DNA from: an uncultured Alphaproteobacteria bacterium
Lineage (GTDB): Bacteria > Pseudomonadota > Alphaproteobacteria > Sneathiellales > Sneathiellaceae
Direction of reading: 5' to 3'
Assembly: GCA_937910835.1 (NCBI GenBank)
Contig: CALEMG010000451.1
Coordinates: forward strand, 1-6,186
DNA length: 6,186 bases
Below, in pieces: positions 1 to 6,186 of the stretch. Below the pieces are notes generated by a model. That model was not told where the DNA came from, made no database searches, and worked only from the letters and a program-made list of their open reading frames with translations. The translations under genes and the position numbers were made by a program. Every line of letters begins with the position of its first letter. Positions within the stretch are counted from its first letter, which is position 1.

Positions 1-514
1 TCTCCCTAGGTCCGTCGTGGTAGGGCGAAAGTGCGCGGACGGCCATGGCGGGGCCGAGGTCCGATCCGCCAATGCCAATGTTGACCACATCCGTAAAGGC
101 CGCGCCGTCAAAAGTGGAGATTACCCCGCTGCGGATTCCGTCCGCAAATTCAGACATGCGTTCGAGCGTCGCACGGACACCAAGCATAACATCCACATCT
201 TCAACGAAGACCGGCTCAGCACTTCTGTTGCGAAGGATGGTATGAAGTGCCGCACGGTCTTCCGTCCGGTTGACGCGATCGCCCCTGAACATCGCATCAC
301 GCTTGCTTTCAAGTTCCTTAGTTCGGGCTAGGTCCAGCAAGAGTTCTCGCGCTGTTTCATCGAGGCTTGACTTCGAATAATCGAGCAGCATGTCATCGAG
401 GGTGATTGAGAAATCCTGAAAGCGTGTAGTGTCCCTGTCAAAGCGTTCAACAAGGGAAACTTCCTTTATTCTCTCATAATATTCGGTCAGGCGCGACCAA
501 ATATCTTCACCCAT
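1..514 (-). CDS. pgi: Glucose-6-phosphate isomerase, N-terminal part (cut by window edge)
   Basis: Interconverts glucose 6-phosphate and fructose 6-phosphate in the cytosol, joining glycolysis or gluconeogenesis to the Entner-Doudoroff and pentose phosphate routes. An open frame from an ATG at 514 runs off the left edge, giving 171 residues of a protein that is usually about 530-550 residues long. Recognisable PGI blocks are LDDMLLDYSKSSLD (about 39-52), RGDRVNRTEDRAALHTILRN (77-96) and the sugar-phosphate-binding loop NIGIGGSDLGP (145-155). The spacing matches the family N-terminus, so the start is secure, and a GGGAGA Shine-Dalgarno sequence lies 6 nt upstream. The catalytic C-terminal residues are outside the window, so integrity cannot be judged. 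It follows the TRAP receptor gene in the same direction after 129 bp and probably has its own promoter. Confidence 0.95.
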   Translation of the reverse strand, partial: MGEDIWSRLTEYYERIKEVSLVERFDRDTTRFQDFSITLDDMLLDYSKSSLDETARELLLDLARTKELESKRDAMFRGDRVNRTEDRAALHTILRNRSAEPVFVEDVDVMLGVRATLERMSEFADGIRSGVISTFDGAAFTDVVNIGIGGSDLGPAMAVRALSPYHDGPRE

Positions 515-520
515 CGTATT

Positions 521-526
521 TCTCCC
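521..526 (-). promoter_or_regulatory. Ribosome binding site of pgi
   Basis: GGGAGA on the minus strand, 6 nt before the ATG at 514. It is a good Shine-Dalgarno match and supports that codon as the pgi start. Confidence 0.7.
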
Positions 527-604
527 AGTCCGCTTACTCTAAAGTCTCTACATGTAATCTCACGGTAAATTACTCGATGGTTCGTTAAGGGTTTCTCAAA
601 ATGC

Positions 605-633
605 AGTATATTTTATTTAAACTAGATCATTTA
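605..633 (-). promoter_or_regulatory. Possible weak promoter for pgi
   Basis: In the AT-rich 129-bp gap between the TRAP receptor gene and pgi, the minus strand carries TATACT (605-610), a 5/6 match to the -10 consensus. The -35 position 17 bp upstream (628-633, TAAATG) is a poor match, so this would be a weak or activator-dependent promoter. It would give a leader of roughly 85 nt. No stem with a following T-run was found in the gap, so read-through from the upstream gene into pgi is also possible. Confidence 0.25.
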
Positions 634-643
634 CTGGCGGTGT

Positions 644-1633
644 TTACATCTCATTGACAAGTGTTATCAACTCAGACCCTAGTTGGCCCGTCGCCGCGAG
701 ATATTTCTTATTAAACGCGGGTCGCATAATGTTTCTCAATGCCTCAATTTCTGGCTCTGTTGCTATATGGATTTGCATGTCTTCGTTCTTCAATAGGTTC
801 GGCGCGGCAGCGGCTGAAATCTCGCTCGCCTCAATCGCCCAGATAGCCGCTTTTGCACTGGCGTCCTTAATTGCCTGCTTACTTTTCTTTGGCAACGTGT
901 CGTACCATGCGGTGTTGATATATCCGTTATAGAAAAGGGTGAAAAGCGGCAGGATGGTTACATGATCCTGAACTTCATAATAGCGGGCGGACAGGGCCGA
1001 GGAAACATTTGTAAGTCCCGCATTCAAATCACCATTCCCCAAGGCTTCAAAAGCCTCCATGTCGGACATGTCGATGGGGACTGCACCTAGTGCCTCAAAG
1101 GCTGCATTTGAGATCGGTCCCAGCCCCTGGATCTTGAGGCCTTCAAAATCCGATGGCTTGATTATATGCCGTCCCTTCGACGTGATCGCGGTGCGCCATG
1201 TCGTGAACAACCATGTGACATTGGTCAGTCCTGTGTCCGCTATTTTCTGCTCTAACAGATTTGCGGCAGGCGATCCTCTCCATTTTTTAAGAATATCGAC
1301 ATTACGCAGAGCAAACGGTTCGAGTGTGATATCCATCAACGGAAGGCTCTCCGTCCATTGGCTATTATTGGAGAAGGCACATTCTAATTCCCCTGCGCGG
1401 ACGGCGGCGGCATTCCGTGGTGCCTTTACCAAGCTGTTCGCACCATTAATCTGGACATCGATATCATTCTCCGACAATGTCTCAATTTCTGCCGCCCATT
1501 GGTCGATGACTTTGGCAATATGATTATTTGGTGGAAGCTGATGGCTGCAGCGCATGATCTCTGCCGCCTGCAGAGTATTGGTAAGGGGCGTCATCAAAAT
1601 CAAGCTGATAACGGCGCTGAAGATTCTTTTCAA
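644..1633 (-). CDS. TRAP transporter substrate-binding protein, DctP family (orphan)
   Basis: Periplasmic receptor of the tripartite ATP-independent transporter class, which captures small organic acids or related solutes for a DctQ-DctM membrane pair. The 329-residue product has the usual family length. Residues 1 to about 23 are a Sec signal peptide: MKR, then a hydrophobic run to LILM, then cleavage near LQA-AE. The mature start SHQLPPNNHIAK and the lobe-II segment DFEGLKI...EALGAVPIDMSD...YYEVQDH (162-224) are typical of DctP. The start is a TTG: an in-frame TAA lies seven codons upstream, there is no earlier start, AAGGAA stands 9 nt before it, and the next Met (residue 14) would destroy the signal peptide. 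The residue aligned with the conserved substrate-binding Arg is Gln169, and the family's DG pair is Asn204-Ala205. There are only two cysteines, Cys29 and Cys85. No dctQ or dctM is adjacent: an RND permease gene lies upstream and pgi downstream. The family is clear; the substrate is unknown. Confidence 0.9.
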   Translation of the reverse strand: MKRIFSAVISLILMTPLTNTLQAAEIMRCSHQLPPNNHIAKVIDQWAAEIETLSENDIDVQINGANSLVKAPRNAAAVRAGELECAFSNNSQWTESLPLMDITLEPFALRNVDILKKWRGSPAANLLEQKIADTGLTNVTWLFTTWRTAITSKGRHIIKPSDFEGLKIQGLGPISNAAFEALGAVPIDMSDMEAFEALGNGDLNAGLTNVSSALSARYYEVQDHVTILPLFTLFYNGYINTAWYDTLPKKSKQAIKDASAKAAIWAIEASEISAAAAPNLLKNEDMQIHIATEPEIEALRNIMRPAFNKKYLAATGQLGSELITLVNEM

Positions 1634-1642
1634 CTTAACTCG

Positions 1643-1648
1643 TTCCTT
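1643..1648 (-). promoter_or_regulatory. Ribosome binding site for the TTG-started TRAP receptor gene
   Basis: AAGGAA on the minus strand, 9 nt before the TTG at 1633. It supports use of this non-ATG start, which is the only one that preserves the full signal peptide. Confidence 0.55.
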
Positions 1649-1704
1649 AAATTATGCGCTTCTTTTAGAGGGTGATGAACTGTTCGCCGCTCTTTTTGCC
1701 GCAA

Positions 1705-1734
1705 ACTATAATCCGAGATGGCCTAATTTGTCAT
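1705..1734 (-). promoter_or_regulatory. Candidate sigma-70-type promoter for the TRAP receptor gene
   Basis: The minus strand has ATGACA (1729-1734, 5/6 to the -35 consensus), an 18-bp spacer and TATAGT (1705-1710, 5/6 to the -10 consensus). Transcription would start near 1698, giving a leader of about 65 nt before the TTG start. The -35 box begins 10 bp past the permease stop codon, so the receptor gene could be expressed independently of the pump operon. No stem-loop with a T-run was found in this 110-bp gap, so read-through from the pump operon is not excluded. Confidence 0.5.
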
Positions 1735-1743
1735 GCATTTGCT

Positions 1744-4700
1744 TTAGGCTGCTGCTGTCTCGGCGCGTTCTTCCCATTTGATGGCCTTCAGGTCGAGGAC
1801 GAAGATAGAGTAAATCACTGGGACCAGCAGCAATGTTGTGAAGGTCGCAATGGTCAGGCCACCGATCTGTGCATAACAAAGCGGCTGCCAAAGTGGCCCG
1901 CCATGAAGTGCAAGAGGGCCAAGCCCGAAAACGGTAGCGCCAACGGTAATCAGAACGGGACGGAGCCGAACAATCCCCGCATCGAGCAAAGCCAACCGCA
2001 ATGGTTCTCCCTTTTCATGCATTTCCTCGATAAAATCGAAAAGCACGATGATATGGCTGACAATCACGCCAATAAGGGCAACGATACCGAGAAAGGCCAT
2101 AAATCCGAAAGGACTGTTGGTAACGGCGAGCGCTATGAGCGCACCAATGATGCCGTAGGGCACGGCCGCTAGCACCACCAGAGGTTTGACGGCATTTTTA
2201 AACTGGAAAACGAGGGCGACGAAAATCAGACCAATGGATATCGCCATGACCTTGGAGAGTTGCTTGAAGCCATGCTGGGCATTCGCCTGTTCACCCGTAA
2301 TCTCCATTGTAAAACCGGGCGGGAGCTGTTTCTGGAATGCGGCGAGATCATCCTTGATTACGGCCATGACTTCAGACGGCAGAACTCCGGCCAACGGAAA
2401 TGCCCGGACATTAACGGTACGGAAATGTTCTTCGCGGCGGATCCGTTCGGTATGAAGTTGATACTCAACTGTTGCGATCTGGCCAAGCGGGACTTTGTTG
2501 TTATTCGTGGAGGCAAATACATAAAGGTTTTCTAAGTCGGAAAGCTGAGCGCGCTCAGAAGGTTTCAGGATCGAGACAACCGGAATATTCTTGTCCCCGT
2601 GTTGCAGTGTGGTGACCTGATTCCCATTCAATCCTGCAGAGGAGGACGCCGCAATATTCTGATTGGTGATGCCGGCAAGAAAGGCTCGATCAGGGTCAAT
2701 TTCGACGCGAAGACGTAGCGATTCCCCGCCCCAGTCTTCCCGGGGCCGAGCTGTGTTCGGTGCATTGGCGAGAATTTCAACAACACCACCCGCAAGCTTG
2801 CGAAGGGTGGCAATTTCAGCTTCTGATTCCGGGCCCTCTGATTGGACCGCCGATTTCGCAGCAAGGCGGATTTCCACAGGATAGGGAACTGGGTTTGTCT
2901 GCAGTTGTCGGACGTCAATGATCGCTTCGGGGATCTTCTCGCTCAGGGCATGTTGCAGATAGGGTATGAGTTCCGCCGTCAAATCCTTGTTATTCACGCG
3001 CATGACAAGCTGGGCGTAATTACGCTGATGCAGTTGAGGTGTGACAGAAAACCAGAAACGCGGCGCACCACCGCCGATAAAGCTCGCGATGGATTGCAGC
3101 GGATCACCGCCGCCCTCCGGACCGAGGCTCGCCCCGAACTGTGTTGCAACGCCCTTGATGATCTGCACAGCGTCTTGGACAACCTTTTGTGTTTCATGGA
3201 TATTCGCGTTGTTGCGAAGCGTGACATCGGCATAGAACAGATACTGGACATCATCTGGAAAAAAGGAGGTTTTCAGTGTCTTGCTCAAGGGGATAATCAA
3301 GGCGATAAACGCAAAGGATACAAGGAGGGCTTTCTTGCGATGATTGATGAGGAAGCTGCCCACGCGGAAATACAGTCCGCTGAACCCGCGCGCACGCCGT
3401 TCCTCAATCGTCGGCTCCGGCTTATTCCGAGCTCTGAGAAGGTAGTAACCAAGAAAGGGAAGAAAGCTCATTGAGACCAGTCGTGAGCATACAAGCGCAG
3501 TCGTCATCACGATGGGCAGGCTATACAGGAATTCTCCCGTGTTTCCAGAGAGTAGTAGAAAAGGGAGGTACGCTACAACGTTGGTGATGGTCGCGAACAT
3601 GATCGCATGGGCAAGCTTGGTTGGGCCAAGCCAAGCCGCAAGAGTTCTGGGCTGCCCCGCAGCGAGGCCGCGTTTGATGGCGTCGCCAGCCACCACTGGA
3701 TCGTCAACAAGAAGGCCAAGGGCGATAATCAATGTCGCGATTGAGACTTGTTGCAGCTGAATACCCAGCGTATCGATAATTCCGAATGTCATCGCCAGCG
3801 TAATCGGGATCGATACCATCATCAAAAGAGCAGAACGCCATTCCCAGAAACCAAGTAATGATATCACCACGACAAGGACAATGGCCTCAATCAAGGCCGT
3901 CATGAACAAATCGATATTTTCCGCGACTTGGGACGGCTGGTTCGAAATACGTTCAATCACCAGATCGTCGGGAAGATGAGGGCGCACTTCCGTCAGGACG
4001 GCGTCCACGGATTCACCAAATTTACCGATCTGGCCGCCATCACGCATTTGGATGGCAAGAGAAATCGCTTTGCCGCGTTTCCAGTTTCCTTGCGTATCTC
4101 GCCAGTTATAGTAATTGAGGAACTCTGGAGGAGATTGATATCCGGGTACGACTTCACCGATATCCCGAAGATACACCGGCGCGCCCGATGGGGACGTCGT
4201 GAAAGCAGTCCCGCCGATCTGATCTGGGCTGGTATATTTGCCAACCGGTTCGACTAGCACGCTGGAACCGCTGGCGTAAACCTCCCCGCCTGAAATATCG
4301 CTGTTGCGCGCACTGATCGCGCCGCCCACATCGCCCGGTGTCAGCCCGTAGGACGCAAGAAGGTCTTGCGAATACTCCAGAAATATCCGCTCGTCCACGA
4401 TGCCTGACGTGTTGACGACGGTCACTAGCGGAATGGTTTGCAGATTGCGAATGATCAGGTTGGAAAAATCGTCAAGTTCCCGATAGCTGTATTTACCGCC
4501 GGGAGATGTCTGAAGGATACCGTTTGTTTTCGCCGGATCATCGATGACGATAGCCGGCCAAGCGTCTTCATGAAAACTGACTTGTGCAAGTTTCGTGTGA
4601 AGGAAGTCGCTGAGTTCTTTCTTCAGATCGGTATCGGAAAGGGTTGTCGTAAGGTCAAGGCCAATAAAGCCAGCACCTTTCAAGGAAATGATGTCCGAGG

Positions 4701-5367
4701 CGACGCCGTCCTTAACCAGATAGTCCTTGAACAGGTCCATATTCCGGCCGGGGGCCGTCAGGGCAATATCACGCGGCATAACGACGATGAGGGAGCGACG
4801 CGGCGCTGATCCGGCGGTTTCTTTTGCGCGGGCGGCATTGATTGCCGCTTCAATGTCCCGTGCGCGGAGGGAAATTTCCACAGGATTTTCTGTCGGACTC
4901 GCAATCGTCATAAGGATGGCGGCTGTATCCCCGAACCCGTCGTTGAACTGTATCGGTCCGGCGCCTTCCGGCAGGTTAAGGGCCTTCAGGTTGAGATCGA
5001 TTTCATTGAAAGCAGACTTTGTATCGTCCAGCGTTTCTTCCAGTTGGATCTGGACAATGGATAAATTAGGCAATGTTAGCGATTTAACGGCAAATTTGGT
5101 TGGACTAACCGGATGCAATGTCGAACTGAGGGCGATCTGCTGTTCGATCGGGCGGGTAACCAACTGCTCAATCTTAGTCGCGTCGGCTCCGGGCCAGCTT
5201 GTAATCACAGAGGCAACGCGCACCTGAATGGCCGGGTCCTTTGCCTTTGGCATGGAGAGATAGCCATATACTCCCCACATAAAGACGGCGAGAAGCAATA
5301 CCCAGGAGATATGCCGGTTCTCTGTAAAATAGCGGGCGGTGTTGTGGGTTTCCGAAATATCCTTCAC
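1744..5367 (-). CDS. RND-family efflux permease (AcrB/HAE1-like, long form)
   Basis: Inner-membrane, proton-driven permease of a tripartite efflux pump that works with the adjacent membrane fusion protein. Read from GTG at 5367 it has 1207 residues, against about 1050 for AcrB. TM1 lies near 20-38, a first large periplasmic loop at about 40-485, TM2-TM6 at about 487-640, TM7 near 677-697, a second periplasmic loop at about 700-1040, and TM8-TM12 at about 1041-1190. TM4 has the proton-relay pair Asp555-Asp556 (GLLVDDPVV), and TM11 keeps the AcrB Arg971/Thr978 equivalents (RLRPVLIT, 1134-1141). The TM10 lysine is replaced: VIVSHIIVL has Ser1104-His1105. About 110 extra residues seem to sit near 180-290. 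The GTG start was chosen because GAGGGAG lies 8 nt upstream and the N-terminus ENRHISWVLL then fits the family. The frame is open back to a possible start at 5529, but that would overlap the fusion-protein gene by 128 bp. The frame is intact and the substrate is not predictable. Confidence 0.93.
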   Translation of the reverse strand: MKDISETHNTARYFTENRHISWVLLLAVFMWGVYGYLSMPKAKDPAIQVRVASVITSWPGADATKIEQLVTRPIEQQIALSSTLHPVSPTKFAVKSLTLPNLSIVQIQLEETLDDTKSAFNEIDLNLKALNLPEGAGPIQFNDGFGDTAAILMTIASPTENPVEISLRARDIEAAINAARAKETAGSAPRRSLIVVMPRDIALTAPGRNMDLFKDYLVKDGVASDIISLKGAGFIGLDLTTTLSDTDLKKELSDFLHTKLAQVSFHEDAWPAIVIDDPAKTNGILQTSPGGKYSYRELDDFSNLIIRNLQTIPLVTVVNTSGIVDERIFLEYSQDLLASYGLTPGDVGGAISARNSDISGGEVYASGSSVLVEPVGKYTSPDQIGGTAFTTSPSGAPVYLRDIGEVVPGYQSPPEFLNYYNWRDTQGNWKRGKAISLAIQMRDGGQIGKFGESVDAVLTEVRPHLPDDLVIERISNQPSQVAENIDLFMTALIEAIVLVVVISLLGFWEWRSALLMMVSIPITLAMTFGIIDTLGIQLQQVSIATLIIALGLLVDDPVVAGDAIKRGLAAGQPRTLAAWLGPTKLAHAIMFATITNVVAYLPFLLLSGNTGEFLYSLPIVMTTALVCSRLVSMSFLPFLGYYLLRARNKPEPTIEERRARGFSGLYFRVGSFLINHRKKALLVSFAFIALIIPLSKTLKTSFFPDDVQYLFYADVTLRNNANIHETQKVVQDAVQIIKGVATQFGASLGPEGGGDPLQSIASFIGGGAPRFWFSVTPQLHQRNYAQLVMRVNNKDLTAELIPYLQHALSEKIPEAIIDVRQLQTNPVPYPVEIRLAAKSAVQSEGPESEAEIATLRKLAGGVVEILANAPNTARPREDWGGESLRLRVEIDPDRAFLAGITNQNIAASSSAGLNGNQVTTLQHGDKNIPVVSILKPSERAQLSDLENLYVFASTNNNKVPLGQIATVEYQLHTERIRREEHFRTVNVRAFPLAGVLPSEVMAVIKDDLAAFQKQLPPGFTMEITGEQANAQHGFKQLSKVMAISIGLIFVALVFQFKNAVKPLVVLAAVPYGIIGALIALAVTNSPFGFMAFLGIVALIGVIVSHIIVLFDFIEEMHEKGEPLRLALLDAGIVRLRPVLITVGATVFGLGPLALHGGPLWQPLCYAQIGGLTIATFTTLLLVPVIYSIFVLDLKAIKWEERAETAAA

Positions 5368-5405
5368 CGGCCCGGCTCCCTCATTCCCATAAAAGATACC
5401 ATCAT
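5364..5405 (-). other. 13-codon mini-ORF bridging the MFP and RND genes (possible translational coupler)
   Basis: An ATG at 5405 overlaps the TGA stop of the membrane fusion protein (ATGA, 5402-5405). It opens a frame encoding MMVSFMGMREPGR, which ends in a TGA overlapping the permease GTG start (GTGA, 5364-5367). The geometry would let ribosomes finishing the fusion-protein gene restart and stop exactly at the permease start. That function is inference: short frames with overlapping stops arise by chance, and no dedicated Shine-Dalgarno sequence for the mini-ORF was identified. Confidence 0.25.
5376..5382 (-). promoter_or_regulatory. Ribosome binding site deciding the RND permease GTG start
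   Basis: GAGGGAG on the minus strand, 8 nt before the GTG at 5367. This strong Shine-Dalgarno sequence is the main reason to prefer a GTG start for the permease over the longer in-frame extension to 5529. It lies inside the 13-codon mini-ORF that bridges the two pump genes. Confidence 0.65.
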
Positions 5406-6186
5406 GGAATAACGGCCACTTGCTGCCCGTTCCGGAGGAAGGAGGCACCGCTGATGACAACCTGCGCCTTGGCATCAAGCCCACCCAGAACCGTAATCTT
5501 ATTGCCGTGAACATCGCCAAGCTCCACATCAGTCAGCTTTGCAACGGTTTTATCTGTGTCTGTTTGCAGAACGAAAACGGCATATCCGTCCGCGTTCGTC
5601 TCGGAACGAACCACCGCGGAAAGGGGAAGCAGCGGCCCCTGATGTGCATTCGCCGCCTCCTTTGGCAGACTAAGCGACGCAATCATGCCGACCTTGAGAA
5701 GGTTCTCCTTATTGTCGATATTAATTTTGACATCGAAAACGCGGCTGTTCGTATCGGCGGATGGGGCAATTTCAGAAATCTGGCCGGTAAAGACTTTCTC
5801 TGGATAGGACTGCGTAACTAAGTTCTGCGTATCGCCAATTTTGAGTGATTGAACGGTGTTATCAGGAACACCGAAAACCGCTTTTACCGTGGAAGTGTCC
5901 GCAACAACAAAGGCAACAGTTTGCGGGTTCGCGAGCGATCCCACATCCAGATTGCGTTGCAAAACTACACCACCCAGCGGCGCGGCCAGATCGAAATCAT
6001 TCACATCATTGCGGGCGATTTTTTGCGCGGCTTTGGCGTTTTCCAGCTGCGCGACAGCATTTTCATATTCCTGCTTTGCGCTGTCATAGTCGGGGGCCGT
6101 CATGCTGCCAGATTTAAACAATGTCGTTGCGCGGATATCGCCCTTTTTCACCACATCGCCAGCCTGGATCGCGCGTTCTGTGCCGT
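5402..6186 (-). CDS. RND efflux membrane fusion protein (HlyD/AcrA type), C-terminal part
   Basis: Periplasmic adaptor linking the RND permease to an outer-membrane channel. The frame is open to the right edge and ends at the TGA at 5402, so 260 C-terminal residues are visible; the N-terminus, any signal peptide or lipobox and the first lipoyl half are outside. In fragment numbering, the visible part begins near the end of the first hairpin helix, turns at LFKSGSMTAPDYD (22-34) and continues into a second helix rich in Ala, Glu and Lys (about 35-62). The second lipoyl half follows (FDLAAPLGGVVLQRNLDVG, 64-82), then the beta-barrel domain (about 98-175, with SRVFDVKI and LKVGMIASLSLP) and a membrane-proximal domain to the end. 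This order is standard for RND adaptors. It lies 34 bp upstream of the permease gene in the same direction and is almost certainly co-transcribed with it. Confidence 0.92.
   Translation of the reverse strand, partial: GTERAIQAGDVVKKGDIRATTLFKSGSMTAPDYDSAKQEYENAVAQLENAKAAQKIARNDVNDFDLAAPLGGVVLQRNLDVGSLANPQTVAFVVADTSTVKAVFGVPDNTVQSLKIGDTQNLVTQSYPEKVFTGQISEIAPSADTNSRVFDVKINIDNKENLLKVGMIASLSLPKEAANAHQGPLLPLSAVVRSETNADGYAVFVLQTDTDKTVAKLTDVELGDVHGNKITVLGGLDAKAQVVISGASFLRNGQQVAVIP

Noticed and set aside
17..331. Plus-strand frames (17-331 and 45-245) and the short minus-strand frame at 121-312
   Set aside because: The region codes for the N-terminal part of PGI on the minus strand, including the NIGIGGSDLGP loop; these frames are shadows.
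554..573. GTAAT/ATTAC inverted repeat upstream of pgi
   Set aside because: Only 5 bp per arm, AT-rich, with a 10-nt loop; expected by chance and too weak to call an operator or terminator.
605..633. AGTATAT...ATTTACT imperfect inverted repeat after the TRAP receptor stop
   Set aside because: Seven-base AT-rich arms with a mismatch and a long loop do not make a stable terminator stem.
654..1523. Plus-strand frames at 654-932 and 1059-1523
   Set aside because: Both are antisense to the TRAP receptor gene, which has a signal peptide and family motifs throughout; they show no recognisable domain.
1686..1702. Possible hairpin between the permease and TRAP receptor genes (GCCGC, T-rich stretch, GCCGC)
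   Set aside because: The two GCCGC copies are direct, not inverted, repeats, so no stem forms and this is not a terminator.
2842..3474. Plus-strand open frame of 210 codons inside the RND permease gene
   Set aside because: It lies wholly antisense to a continuous, well-conserved RND reading frame, has no recognisable domain and reads as a low-complexity shadow product. The same applies to the plus-strand frames at 1672-2172, 4438-4809 and 4727-5227.
5368..5529. N-terminal extension of the RND permease to a start at 5529
   Set aside because: It would overlap the fusion-protein coding region by 128 bp, its residues do not resemble an RND N-terminus, and a strong Shine-Dalgarno sequence marks the GTG at 5367.
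5420..6117. Plus-strand frames at 5420-5821 and 5845-6117
   Set aside because: They are antisense to the membrane fusion protein, whose lipoyl and beta-barrel motifs are clear on the other strand.

Overview
The window reads as ordinary chromosomal DNA from a Gram-negative bacterium, most likely an alphaproteobacterium. The grounds are a periplasmic TRAP-type solute receptor, a tripartite RND efflux system (which needs an outer membrane), a proteobacterial-type phosphoglucose isomerase and a base composition that looks near half GC by eye. The taxonomic call is an inference from protein style, not from a marker gene. All four genes lie on the minus strand, so transcription runs from right to left. 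No tRNA, rRNA, CRISPR array, insertion sequence or phage gene was seen.

Layout in the direction of transcription. The right edge (5402-6186) holds the C-terminal 260 residues of a HlyD/AcrA-type membrane fusion protein; its start is outside the window. Next (1744-5367) is a complete 1207-residue RND inner-membrane permease, best read from a GTG start with a strong Shine-Dalgarno sequence. The two are 34 bp apart, with a 13-codon mini-ORF bridging the junction by ATGA and GTGA overlaps. Together they form a pump operon; no TolC-like outer-membrane partner is in view.

After a 110-bp gap holding a fairly good sigma-70-like promoter comes a TTG-started, secreted TRAP substrate-binding protein (644-1633). 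No DctQ or DctM membrane subunit lies beside it, so it looks like an orphan receptor. After a further 129-bp AT-rich gap comes the 5' part of pgi, glucose-6-phosphate isomerase, from 514 to the left edge. No intergenic stretch exceeds 130 bp.

The MFP and RND permease act together as one proton-driven efflux machine. The TRAP receptor and pgi have no obvious functional link to the pump or to each other beyond shared orientation. I found no convincing new biological system. The points most worth checking are departures from family norms: an RND permease lacking the usual TM10 lysine and carrying an apparent insertion of about 110 residues in its first periplasmic loop, an orphan TRAP receptor whose usual carboxylate-binding arginine appears to be glutamine, and the mini-ORF at the pump gene junction.
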